A DNA stretch of 64,000 nucleotides from a bacterium (lineage in GTDB: Bacteria > Auribacterota > Auribacteria > Auribacterales > Auribacteraceae), in NCBI GenBank assembly GCA_024233545.1, contig JACKPL010000010.1, positions 44,660 to 108,659 of the forward strand, written 5' to 3'. Under the pieces are notes generated by a model. It searched no databases and was not told the DNA's origin. It worked only from the letters and a program-made list of their open reading frames with translations. Of the stretch, positions 34,306 through 42,277 are shown piece by piece (the stretch's first letter is position 1; every line of letters starts with the position of its first letter). The translations under genes and the position numbers were made by a program.

Positions 34306-35262
34306 TTAAGTTGCTGATTCCAGTGATGTATGGTTAAAATGCGGCGTTTGCTGTAATCGTATTGTTTTATCCAGTTCGAGCGTTTCGCAAAGCGAACGCG
34401 GCATGAATCCTAATTCCGCATTTGTCCGATTATTGTTGAGACTGCAATTTCTGCTCCGTGTGACATAATCTTTTAAAGAATCCATTGGTGTTGGGCGGCA
34501 AAGAGATTCCGGAACATTGTATAAAAAGGATAATGCCAAGCCGACCGAATAGGGCGTAACAGATTCATTGCCTGCAAGATGAAAAATGCGCGATGAACAC
34601 GATGTGTCGCCAATCATTTTTTTTTCGATAATTTTTTCAACTGCCTTGGCAATGTCTTGTGAAAAAATAGGTGTTCGGTACTGATCGTCGAAAAGGGGTA
34701 CCGGTTGATTGTTCAACAGTTTGAGAAGTATTTTATCAATGAATCCTCCTGCAAGCTCCGGAAGGCTTTTCCCGTATGCGAGCGATAGACGGCATATCAG
34801 GTTGGATTCATGAGATGCGAGAGTGAGTTGTTCTGCAACGTATTTTGTTTCGGTATAAAAGTTTATCGGGTTTGGCTGATCATCTTCACTATAGTTGCCT
34901 TGCTTTCCATCGAATACCATATCGCTTGAGAAGTAAATAACGGGAATGTCTTTGTCATTACAGTAGTTCAAGAGATGCCGAGTCCCTTCGACATTGATAC
35001 GGTATCCCCGTGTTTTATCGCGGGAACATTCATCAGGAGAAGATATTGCCGCAAGATGAATAACATAGTCAACGTCGAGTTCAGTAATCGCTTTTTTGAT
35101 TTCCGATTCAGACGCAAGGTCGAAATGTATCGATTTTGTGCAAGAGAGCGCAGATTTAGTTGTATGAGTGTGCACGGTTACTTGGGCAATGGAAAAAAAA
35201 TAAGCGGAGAGGTTTGTCCCTAAAAAACCGCTTGCTCCGGTGATAAGAATTTTAGGATACAT
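34306..35262 (-). CDS. Extended SDR sugar-nucleotide reductase/epimerase-like protein (RmlD-like)
   Basis: 318 aa from ATG 35260-35262 (MYPKILITGASGFLG). A GTG 18 bases further upstream (35278-35280) is an alternative, but the Rossmann strand normally begins within a few residues of the start. Motifs: NAD(P)-binding GASGFLG (G-x-x-G-x-x-G) at ~9-15, DYVIHLAA, Ser of YFSSDMVFDG, and the catalytic YTETK (Y-x-x-x-K). The VFDG and RTPIFSQDIA blocks resemble dTDP-4-dehydrorhamnose reductase, while length and the C-terminal region also fit other NAD-dependent epimerases/dehydratases. The exact substrate is uncertain. It is the first gene of a two-gene minus-strand unit with the CgeB-like glycosyltransferase, suggesting synthesis of a modified sugar and its transfer. 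Confidence 0.75.
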   Translation of the reverse strand: MYPKILITGASGFLGTNLSAYFFSIAQVTVHTHTTKSALSCTKSIHFDLASESEIKKAITELDVDYVIHLAAISSPDECSRDKTRGYRINVEGTRHLLNYCNDKDIPVIYFSSDMVFDGKQGNYSEDDQPNPINFYTETKYVAEQLTLASHESNLICRLSLAYGKSLPELAGGFIDKILLKLLNNQPVPLFDDQYRTPIFSQDIAKAVEKIIEKKMIGDTSCSSRIFHLAGNESVTPYSVGLALSFLYNVPESLCRPTPMDSLKDYVTRSRNCSLNNNRTNAELGFMPRSLCETLELDKTIRLQQTPHFNHTSLESAT

Positions 35263-35428
35263 TTTTCTTAATACACTCACCTGAAAGATTTCCTATCGGC
35301 GCTATTTACGATACTATTTCATTGATAAACTGTTTATAAAACCATCATTATTCTAATCAGAATACGATACTTTGCATGGTGAGCAAAAAATATGCCATAC
35401 TAAGATATTCAAATCCCTTTCAAGAACG

Positions 35429-35457
35429 TGGCAAATCACTTTAAAATAGGGTATAAT
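35429..35457 (+). promoter_or_regulatory. Candidate promoter for the TraB/Tiki-HD gene
   Basis: A perfect TATAAT at 35452-35457 lies 39 bases before the chosen ATG. The -35 position at 17-base spacing reads TGGCAA, a poor match. AGGTGG at 35485-35490, five bases before ATG 35496, is the ribosome binding site and decides that start over the GTG at 35487. Confidence 0.4.
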
Positions 35458-35495
35458 AATGCTAAGTAATGTTTTGAAAAAAATAGGTGGGTTTG

Positions 35496-38400
35496 ATGAT
35501 TCTATTTTCTAAAAAAAATGCATGCTTTCTAATTGTTTCTTTTCTTATAAGCATTCAAAACGTTTCTGCAAGACAGCATATAACACTGGTGCGTGATTAT
35601 CATTGTCATTACGAGACACAAAGAAAAATAAGCGAATTTATCGGGCAAAATCTGTCCGACAGTCATTCTGTTGTTTTCGTTGAAGGTGCGCACGGAAAGA
35701 TTGATTTAAATGCTTTCACCAGATACCCTGATAAGAAAGCGGTTGAATATGTATCAGACTATTTCCTTAAAAAAGGACTTATAAGTGGTTCTGAATATTT
35801 TTCAATCCATAACGATTCTGCAGAAATTTTGGTTGGTATTGATGACCGAGATTATTATCTCAAAAGCACGCAGATATTTCGCGATATTATTGCTCATGAA
35901 GCTCAAATCAAGACGTATATTCAATTTGTCCAAAATGAGATTGTTCGTCTTAAAGAGCAGTATTTTTCCGATGCGCTTTGGAAGGTTGATCGGTTGCGTA
36001 CGGCTTATCATAATGATGGTTCTATGGGGTTATTTGAGTATCTCGCGGCACTCAAGGAAGAATATATCCGTTTTGGAAAATTCCAAACATTTACAATTAT
36101 AAATCGTTGTTTTGAATTGCGAGAATCGTTGGAAGATATTCCTGAAACGGATTTTCAGCAAACAAAGAAACAGTTTATGGAATATTGCAAAACAGCTGTA
36201 AGCGGTGAAGCTTATGAAAACCTTAACACTATCTCTATGAAACATATGCTTGGTGCTGTATCAGATCAGGAATTCTGGTTTTTCCTTAAAAATTTTATAG
36301 AGCAGAACAACCTTAGCGTACAACCGTTTGCTGTCTTTTTCCAAAAATTGTCAATGCAAGATGAATTATTGAAAATGGTAAAAGAAATCGACCGCGAACT
36401 TTTTGAATTGGAGTGGGAGCTTTATCATAAACTCGGCACCACATTTCCTGAACAAAAACTGACGGAGTTGATTTTTTATACTGAATTCAGCCAAAAGCTT
36501 TGTAGTTTTACCATACCGGGATATTTGATCGATATTTTTAAAGAAAAATTATATGATTTTGACTACGATGGCGCTTATCGGATTATGTCCCGTGACGAAA
36601 ATTGTGCAAAGATAACCGATGTATTATCACAAATTGCCTTTTTTACCGGACGTGCATTGAGGTTTTATGCATTGAGCGCTAAACGTGATGAATCTATGCT
36701 ATTCTGCATTGATTCTTTTTTTGAAGAGCATCCATCCGTCACTAACGGAATCGTAGTATGCGGCGCTATGCATATATCCCTATTAGAAAAGGAGCTCAAA
36801 GAGCATGGTTACCGTGTTTCCGTAGTATACCCTGAACCATCAGGGCCGCTTGACAATACGGTTTACATAGAACGTATGACTGGTGAGCCGGTCGAATGGT
36901 CTGACTTTATGCCGGAACCCGGTTTTCTTGCGTTTGCATCGCTATTTGCAAGTAAACCATTTCTTGAGCAGTTGCCGCTAACCGATACTCATCTTCCCAT
37001 CTTTCGAAGAGTGAGAATAGCTTTGTTGACGACTTCCTTGCGAATGCTGATTGAATCACAAAAAAACGCGGTCGACAATATTCACACATTGGTTCAGCAA
37101 GTAAACGCTTTACTTGGTGTAAGTGCCCTTGAAACAGAAACTGAGCTTGAAGTTACTAATATTTACGTCATTAAAGAAAATCAACTTGCCGGTTTTGATG
37201 CCAGAGTGGTTTCAAACGGGACAGCCCAACATATCCGTGTTAATCTGACAGCAGACATTGATTTGCTTGATGACGAGGATTTCATTTTAATACCTTATTT
37301 ACAGCGTCATACATCTATGCGCAGAGAATTCCATGCGGCTTTAACAGGAAACAAATCTAAATTTGATTCGGTGATTCTGCCGGCAAAAAACGCGGTTGAA
37401 GCAAAGGGACGGATTGTGTTTGGCGATACATTTGTTCGGCTTAAAGATGTTGATCCGCAATTATTGAAATCCGTTTCATGGACGGTAAAGCCGAATGGAA
37501 GCCCATTTGACTTGTCTCCTTATTCAATGGCGATACATGTGGCAAATAACCTCAATATCAATGGAATCGATCCGAAGTATCACCGTGTTTTGCGATTAGC
37601 GGCATTAACACAGGATATATGGAAGGTTTATGCTTCGTTTGATGATTTTCAGATTATCAAAGAAGACAATAAGGTACGCATTACATTTGCCACGTCAGAA
37701 CAAGTTAATGGCGAAACCATTACCGAATGGAAAACAGTTGCCGGTACTCCCGGTGAATTATCTGCAGGATTGGTTCCATTGGTTTTGTCGGAAATGCGTT
37801 TAACATTACCGGTTTGGGAATTACAACTCCTTCAAAAGCTCCTTACAACCTATACTGCGTTCGGTGTTATCGGGAAGGATTGGAATGAGGACGCCGCCCG
37901 CCAAACATTTCGTACTGCCGCCGAAGAACTTGACATTAAACTTGAATCATATGTTCAGCTTGCCAGACGCATTTATGAGGCTGATATCGTTAGTATATAC
38001 ACCGAACTTCGTATGGCAGGAAAAGTTGATGAGCAAGTAGCGGCGCTACTCGATATATCCGAACGGGAACAGCGAGTGTTAGGAGCATTTACTCCGGAAG
38101 TCCTTCCCGTTGAAGGGGGAGAAAAAATCAAGTTCTTCGAGTCGCTTGTTTCTTCCGGGCCTGAATTTATGCGTATGATTACCCGTGCAATGGATGACGA
38201 TGCATACGCCGCACAAATATTTCCGCCCACGATGCTTCGTTTACGTGAAATTTCTCATGAAAATACCTCGGCAATACATCGCCATCCCGAAACTGGTTTG
38301 GCGATAAATCCTTTCTTGCATACGTTAAATGTTGTCAATCAATTAAATATTGAAGGATTAAACAATGTTCGGGCTATCCGCATAGCGGCGATGTTTCATG

Positions 38401-39026
38401 ATTTGGGCAAACTGCAGTTTGTGTCGTACACTGATAAAGGATATAAATATCATGCTGAAGAATCAGGAAAGATGGTACCGAGTGTACTTGAAGAATGGGG
38501 GATTCGAAATCAATTGAGTGATGCCGAAGTGCTTTTAATACAATATCTCGTTGAAAGGCATGACCGGTTGAGCCGTCATACTCAACCGACAATGCAATGG
38601 GAATGGACACTGCAGAAATCGACTGAAAGCATTATTCCACCTAAAGAATTGCAAGATGCAGGATTCGATTTCTTTACTGCATTACGATATGTGCGGCGGT
38701 TACAACAGGCTGATTCAGACTCTATTCCCAAATATAAAGGTTCAAATAATTTTGATGCGATAGAAACATTATTTGCGCACAACTATATTGCTCAAAACCC
38801 TTCTCTTTGGGAAGTTTTGAGTAAGCGTTATTCTCCCAATTTACCTATTAAAAGCAAGCGGGATCCTGCTGTTCAATTTGTTGCTTTAAATGCTCTTGGG
38901 TTAGAGCGCGGTTCCGATTTTGTCGATCAGTCTCGGTCTCTTGCTAGTGCGCAAGGAAGAGTGAACGGCGCGACTCCTATGGTATTTAATCCGTCCCAAT
39001 CAGCTGTTTTGGAAAGTTCTCTTTAA
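35496..39026 (+). CDS. Exported TraB/ChaN/Tiki-like domain protein with degenerate and intact HD domains
   Basis: 1,176 aa from ATG 35496; the GTG at 35487 overlaps the AGGTGG ribosome binding site. Residues 1-26 look like a signal peptide (SKK, hydrophobic core, SAR). Residues ~28-440 are the module shared with both giant proteins downstream: D34-x-H36 (RDYHCHYE), E63 (FVEGA) and GAMH with H426, the pattern of metal- or haem-binding residues in the EreA/ChaN/TraB/Tiki superfamily. The middle contains a degenerate HD-like domain: H681 is kept, but the HD pair reads Q706-D707. Residues ~935-1060 are a complete HD phosphohydrolase-type domain: H942, H968-D969 (FHDLGK), then HAEESGK and ERHD. 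HD enzymes are metal-dependent phosphohydrolases; an exported one is unusual. Substrate unknown. No homologous C-terminal tail with the other giants. Confidence 0.7.
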   Translation: MILFSKKNACFLIVSFLISIQNVSARQHITLVRDYHCHYETQRKISEFIGQNLSDSHSVVFVEGAHGKIDLNAFTRYPDKKAVEYVSDYFLKKGLISGSEYFSIHNDSAEILVGIDDRDYYLKSTQIFRDIIAHEAQIKTYIQFVQNEIVRLKEQYFSDALWKVDRLRTAYHNDGSMGLFEYLAALKEEYIRFGKFQTFTIINRCFELRESLEDIPETDFQQTKKQFMEYCKTAVSGEAYENLNTISMKHMLGAVSDQEFWFFLKNFIEQNNLSVQPFAVFFQKLSMQDELLKMVKEIDRELFELEWELYHKLGTTFPEQKLTELIFYTEFSQKLCSFTIPGYLIDIFKEKLYDFDYDGAYRIMSRDENCAKITDVLSQIAFFTGRALRFYALSAKRDESMLFCIDSFFEEHPSVTNGIVVCGAMHISLLEKELKEHGYRVSVVYPEPSGPLDNTVYIERMTGEPVEWSDFMPEPGFLAFASLFASKPFLEQLPLTDTHLPIFRRVRIALLTTSLRMLIESQKNAVDNIHTLVQQVNALLGVSALETETELEVTNIYVIKENQLAGFDARVVSNGTAQHIRVNLTADIDLLDDEDFILIPYLQRHTSMRREFHAALTGNKSKFDSVILPAKNAVEAKGRIVFGDTFVRLKDVDPQLLKSVSWTVKPNGSPFDLSPYSMAIHVANNLNINGIDPKYHRVLRLAALTQDIWKVYASFDDFQIIKEDNKVRITFATSEQVNGETITEWKTVAGTPGELSAGLVPLVLSEMRLTLPVWELQLLQKLLTTYTAFGVIGKDWNEDAARQTFRTAAEELDIKLESYVQLARRIYEADIVSIYTELRMAGKVDEQVAALLDISEREQRVLGAFTPEVLPVEGGEKIKFFESLVSSGPEFMRMITRAMDDDAYAAQIFPPTMLRLREISHENTSAIHRHPETGLAINPFLHTLNVVNQLNIEGLNNVRAIRIAAMFHDLGKLQFVSYTDKGYKYHAEESGKMVPSVLEEWGIRNQLSDAEVLLIQYLVERHDRLSRHTQPTMQWEWTLQKSTESIIPPKELQDAGFDFFTALRYVRRLQQADSDSIPKYKGSNNFDAIETLFAHNYIAQNPSLWEVLSKRYSPNLPIKSKRDPAVQFVALNALGLERGSDFVDQSRSLASAQGRVNGATPMVFNPSQSAVLESSL

Positions 39027-39043
39027 TGATGAACGGGGCAGGA

Positions 39044-40342
39044 TTATGGAAAGATACCGCGAATTTCATATACAGTGCTTATATGTTGTAAAGCGGCGGA
39101 ATAGCATGCTGTTTTTAAATCGCAGGAATAATCGCGGGCGATTTTCTTTATGCGGTGTGTTGCGCCTGACATGAGTTCTTTGAGGCGCCTATCGACAGTG
39201 TCGAGGTGCCACGTTTCAGCTTGCCGGTTCTGTTTCCACTCGAAGTAGCTGACAGTAACGCCTCCTGCGTTGCACAAAACGGCAGGGAGAACGGCGGTAT
39301 CAGTGGTTGCAAGGTATTTTTCTGCTTCAGGTGTAAGCGGTGCGTTCGCTCCTTCAGCGATAACTTTGCAATTCAGTTTTTCTGCTTTATTCCGGTCAAT
39401 CATCTGTTCAAGAGCCGCAGGAATAAACAAATCGACTGATAACCGATAAAAATCTTCTTCAGAAATAGATTCAGCATTAGTGTACCCTTTAATGCCGCTT
39501 TTGCGCATTGTGTAAGCCGCCAAATCATGAGCGTCAATTCCCGATTTATTGTAGATAAATCCGGTGTGGTCTCCAACTGCTTTAAGTGATGCGCCGCGTT
39601 CACAGAGTAAGCGGGCTGTCCATGAGCCGACGTTTCCATACCCTAAGATACTGAAAGAAAGGTTGTTAAATTGCAGGTTAAGTTCCGGTAAGAGTTCTTC
39701 AAGGACGAAAACCAACCCTTGTCCGGTAGCTTTTTCTCTGCCATGAGACCCGCCGAATTCAAGGGGCTTGCCGGTAACGACGCCTTGAGCGGCATGATGA
39801 CGGTTGGATTGAATATTGATATAAGTGTCCGCCATCCATGCCATGATTTGTGCGTTGGTGCCGACATCAGGAGCGGGAATATCGAAGTCAGGGCTGATGT
39901 TGTTGCCAAGTGCGCTGGTAAAACGGCGTGTCATGCGCATCAGTTCTTCGCGGGATAAAGTGTGCGGATCGACTTGAATACCGCCTTTTGCTCCGCCGAA
40001 TGGGAGCTGGATTAACGCGCATTTGATGGTCATGATTACCGCTAGGGCTTTGATGTGGTCGAGCGATACGGACGTATCGTACCGTATGCCGCCTTTATAG
40101 GGGCCGAGTACGTTGTTATGCTGGACACGGTATCCTTTGAATAACCGATATGCCCCGTTATCCATTCGGACAGGGAAGTGAATCATCAATTCGTTTTTCG
40201 GCGCGGCAAGCAGGAGTTTCAAGTGTTCGGGCAAAGAAAGTGTTTCTGCCGCGTCGTAGATCGTATCGATAATGTTGGCATACAGCGAGTGCGGTGTGTA
40301 TGAAAATCCCAAATTATCGAGTACGCATTTATGGTTTTCCAT
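39044..40342 (-). CDS. gdhA: Glutamate dehydrogenase
   Basis: 432 aa, the usual length for bacterial hexameric Glu dehydrogenases (~420-450). It interconverts glutamate and 2-oxoglutarate plus ammonium with NAD(P). Evidence: the active-site signature LPFGGAKGGI with the catalytic Lys, PAPDVGTN, the dinucleotide-binding GYGNVGSWTA, and the C-terminal VIAEGANAPLTPEA and NAGGVTVSYFEW blocks characteristic of the NAD-type group. I start at ATG 40340-40342 (MENHK) because AAGGA lies seven bases upstream; the frame stays open another 38 codons, but that His/Tyr-rich extension is unlike the family. Cofactor preference is not decided here. It is convergent with the HD-domain gene, 17 bases apart. Confidence 0.95.
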   Translation of the reverse strand: MENHKCVLDNLGFSYTPHSLYANIIDTIYDAAETLSLPEHLKLLLAAPKNELMIHFPVRMDNGAYRLFKGYRVQHNNVLGPYKGGIRYDTSVSLDHIKALAVIMTIKCALIQLPFGGAKGGIQVDPHTLSREELMRMTRRFTSALGNNISPDFDIPAPDVGTNAQIMAWMADTYINIQSNRHHAAQGVVTGKPLEFGGSHGREKATGQGLVFVLEELLPELNLQFNNLSFSILGYGNVGSWTARLLCERGASLKAVGDHTGFIYNKSGIDAHDLAAYTMRKSGIKGYTNAESISEEDFYRLSVDLFIPAALEQMIDRNKAEKLNCKVIAEGANAPLTPEAEKYLATTDTAVLPAVLCNAGGVTVSYFEWKQNRQAETWHLDTVDRRLKELMSGATHRIKKIARDYSCDLKTACYSAALQHISTVYEIRGIFP

Positions 40343-40526
40343 GGCGTTATCCTTTATTTGGATGATGGAGTATCTATTTTCTGTGTGGTCTCTATTTAAA
40401 AACAATGAATGAGTATTGGTTAAGATATTATAATGATAAGTATAGTGGTGATGCATTATTTTGCAAAGGAATATTGAGAAAGAAAACAGAATTTGGATTT
40501 GCCCTTGTATTTTCGCCCTTCAGTGT

Positions 40527-40550
40527 GTCATTCCTGCGAAAGCAGGAATC
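40527..40550 (+). repeat. Palindromic repeat copy 1 (plus orientation)
   Basis: A 24-base repeat whose core attcctgcgaaagcaggaat is a perfect 8-bp hairpin with a GAAA loop. It lies 5 bases beyond the stop of the minus-strand GIY-YIG gene. The flank resembles copy 2 (one mismatch over the next six outer bases). The same motif is widespread as a REP-like element in many bacterial genomes. Confidence 0.9.
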
Positions 40551-40555
40551 CATTT

Positions 40556-40843
40556 TCACAATAAACTTGGATATAGATCGTTCCATTCAGGATTCTCATT
40601 TTCAATCAGTTCGACTTTCCATTGTCGTTTCCACGTTTTTATCCGTTTTTCGCGCAGAATGGCACATTCAATATCGTCGTATTGTTCATAATATACGAGA
40701 GTGTGTATGTGGTACTTTTTTGTAAATCCCTCGATTAAGTCATTTTGATGCTCATGGATACGGCGGAGGAGATTATTTGTGACACCAACGTACAGGGTTC
40801 CGTGTTTTTTACTGGCTAAAATATAGACGTAATAATCATTCAT
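40556..40843 (-). CDS. Small GIY-YIG nuclease-domain protein (YhbQ/UPF0213-like)
   Basis: 95 aa, the full length of single-domain GIY-YIG proteins. YYVYILAS provides the GIY strand, TLYVGVTNNLLRRIHEH the YIG strand followed by the conserved Asn/Arg helix, and IECAILREKRIKTWKRQWK the helix bearing the metal-binding Glu. Family members are predicted endonucleases; cellular role unclear. The gene is bracketed by inverted copies of a palindromic repeat, 5 bases after its stop and 9 bases before its start. The only Shine-Dalgarno-like AGGA upstream is inside the hairpin arm of the second repeat, about 12 bases from ATG, so the hairpin could limit translation. That regulatory idea is inference. Confidence 0.88.
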   Translation of the reverse strand: MNDYYVYILASKKHGTLYVGVTNNLLRRIHEHQNDLIEGFTKKYHIHTLVYYEQYDDIECAILREKRIKTWKRQWKVELIENENPEWNDLYPSLL

Positions 40844-40852
40844 AGATTTATA

Positions 40853-40876
40853 GATTCCTGCTTTCGCAGGAATGAC
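40853..40876 (-). repeat. Palindromic repeat copy 2 (minus orientation)
   Basis: Same 24 bases as copy 1 in inverted orientation, 9 bases before the GIY-YIG start codon. Identity with copy 3 extends to 37 bases (40850-40886 against 41564-41600), again inverted. Confidence 0.9.
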
Positions 40877-40905
40877 AAACTGCGGTGAGTACTTTTTTTC
40901 ATTAG

Positions 40906-41448
40906 TTATTTTCTTCTTAACAATTCATCTCGCACTGAAAGCGCTTTATCTTTGTTATGAATAATTTTGTTAACATCTTTTTTCTGCGATTTATCAAGCA
41001 AACGTATTGAATCAATTATTGTGTAGCCCAACCTTTGCAAACTTATTTCGACTTCATTCCATCGGTTAATAATTTCTGTTCTGTATGCTTTAGCTTTTTG
41101 GACTTGCCATATGGGATATATTTCCGCCATCACTGTGGCTGTTTGAGGATTAGTTTTAGGATTATTACCTACTATATATTTATATTTCAGTCCTAAATCT
41201 TTAATTTCTGCTGATGAAGCCGGAAATCTGATGATTGAATCATTACCATTGTTGTCATATTCCTCAAAGAAAGAATCTTCATCATAAATAAAATTTTCAT
41301 TTAACCACTTATCGAAACTATTAAAAATTTCATAGATATGAAGTTGTTGTTGGATTTTTTCTCTTTTTTGTTTTTGTCTCCAATCTGTAAATTGTATTAT
41401 TCCTAAAATACCTCCAATTATGGTAATTAAGGAGATTATGTATGCCAT
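40906..41448 (-). CDS. Hypothetical membrane-anchored protein
   Basis: 180 aa from ATG 41446-41448, with AAAGGA ten bases upstream. A single N-terminal hydrophobic helix (AYIISLITIIGGILGIIQF) is followed by a charged KQKREK stop-transfer stretch and a mostly helical, acidic soluble domain; no catalytic motif is visible. It sits between repeat copies 2 and 3, which form a 37-base inverted repeat around it. The AT-rich look and repeat bracketing hint at an acquired or accessory gene. The signal-anchor suggests that most of the protein faces the cytoplasm or the periplasm as one domain; orientation by positive residues favours the cytoplasm. I do not recognise the family. Confidence 0.6.
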   Translation of the reverse strand: MAYIISLITIIGGILGIIQFTDWRQKQKREKIQQQLHIYEIFNSFDKWLNENFIYDEDSFFEEYDNNGNDSIIRFPASSAEIKDLGLKYKYIVGNNPKTNPQTATVMAEIYPIWQVQKAKAYRTEIINRWNEVEISLQRLGYTIIDSIRLLDKSQKKDVNKIIHNKDKALSVRDELLRRK

Positions 41449-41573
41449 CGGATCGGAATCCTTTAAAAAGTTAAAAAGATGATTTTACATTACCTCTATT
41501 ATTTTTGTTGCTGTAGTTATGAAAGAAATAAATTTTCATGATAGGTCAACAGATCATCTCTGTACCGCAGTTT

Positions 41574-41597
41574 GTCATTCCTGCGAAAGCAGGAATC
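41574..41597 (+). repeat. Palindromic repeat copy 3 (plus orientation)
   Basis: Solitary copy of the 24-base palindrome, with no adjoining nuclease gene. The shared block with copy 2 spans 41564-41600. The rest of 41449-41697 shows no gene. Confidence 0.9.
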
Positions 41598-41697
41598 TAT
41601 TTGGAAGATTATGATAGTAAGGTGAAATGATGTTCATTTCTGACTCTTAAGGAATTTAATACATTATACGAAGGTTTGAAAATTCAAAAATAGAAGA

Positions 41698-41771
41698 TAG
41701 CGGCGCAGGGACTTGAACCCCGGACACGCGGATTATGATTCCGCTGCTCTAACCAGCTGAGCTACGCCGCC
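41698..41771 (-). tRNA. tRNA-Met (CAT), elongator type
   Basis: The minus strand folds into a full cloverleaf of 74 bases: acceptor GGCGGCG pairs with CGCCGCT (a G-U at 1-72), D-arm TAGCTCAGCTGGTTAGAGC, anticodon stem GCGGA/TCCGC around the loop ATCATAA with CAT at 34-36, and T-loop GTTCAAG. No CCA is encoded. The sequence resembles elongator Met tRNA. A lysidine-modified Ile-CAT tRNA cannot be fully excluded from sequence alone. Confidence 0.9.
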
Positions 41772-41800
41772 AAAAGAAAAACAGCCTCTCTTTGAGACTG
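41772..41800 (-). terminator. Possible intrinsic terminator between the two tRNA genes
   Basis: On the minus strand a 7-bp stem, CAGTCTC with GAGGCTG around loop AAAGA (bases 41782-41800), is followed by the T-rich tract TTTTTCTTTT up to base 41772. It lies downstream of the initiator tRNA and directly abuts the 5' end of tRNA-Met. It could attenuate read-through or act as a processing structure. Confidence 0.45.
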
Positions 41801-41820
41801 CATAGCAACTTAGGAATGAT

Positions 41821-41897
<77 letters not shown>

Positions 41898-41910
41898 TTA
41901 AGGTTTCACA

Positions 41911-41939
41911 ATTAAAGTAAAAATCGGGGGTAATGTCAA
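41911..41939 (-). promoter_or_regulatory. Sigma-70-type promoter of the tRNA pair
   Basis: On the minus strand, TTGACA (41934-41939) is separated by exactly 17 bases from TTTAAT (41911-41916). The first tRNA begins 13 bases further on, giving a very short leader as expected for tRNA operons. Confidence 0.85.
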
Positions 41940-42185
41940 TACTTTTTTGTGAACTTCTATTGAAATTATTCTTACTTTAAAAAAACATAAATACTTCTCT
42001 AAATTATGATTTGAATAGTCGGTTCTTTGGTATTGTTCAAACGATGCGCAAGGAAAGTTTTTTGTTTCTTTTTTCAAAAAAGAATAGAAAAATATTAAAA
42101 TTTCCCAACAGTATCCTAATCTTGAACATTCACATTTCGTTATAAAATCTTTTGATTCAGTGAGATTTAAATGCGTTTAGCTTCA

Positions 42186-42215
42186 TTGACATTTTGAACT
42201 CAAATTTGTTATAAT
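42186..42215 (+). promoter_or_regulatory. Consensus sigma-70 promoter of the 14.3-kb giant gene
   Basis: TTGACA at 42186-42191 and TATAAT at 42210-42215 with an 18-base spacer: both hexamers are perfect. The predicted transcript starts near 42222, giving a ~55-base leader. The ribosome binding site AAAGGAG lies five bases before ATG 42278. The stretch 41940-42185 upstream is AT-rich and holds nothing else I recognise. Confidence 0.85.
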
Positions 42216-42277
42216 ATATCTCATAAAAAAAGGTGTATGAAGAACTTATTTACTTGCTCTTTTTGAAAGGAGAAAAC

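Noticed and set aside
35429..35445. Sigma-54 promoter suggested by TGGCA
   Set aside because: The conserved GC of the -12 element is missing at the required spacing; a TATAAT downstream fits a sigma-70 type better.
40343..40456. 38-residue N-terminal extension of glutamate dehydrogenase
   Set aside because: A good AAGGA site precedes the internal ATG at 40340-40342, and the extension is unlike the family.
40527..41597. CRISPR array
   Set aside because: Only three repeat copies, in mixed orientation, with irregular spacing and genes between them; they are REP-like palindromes.
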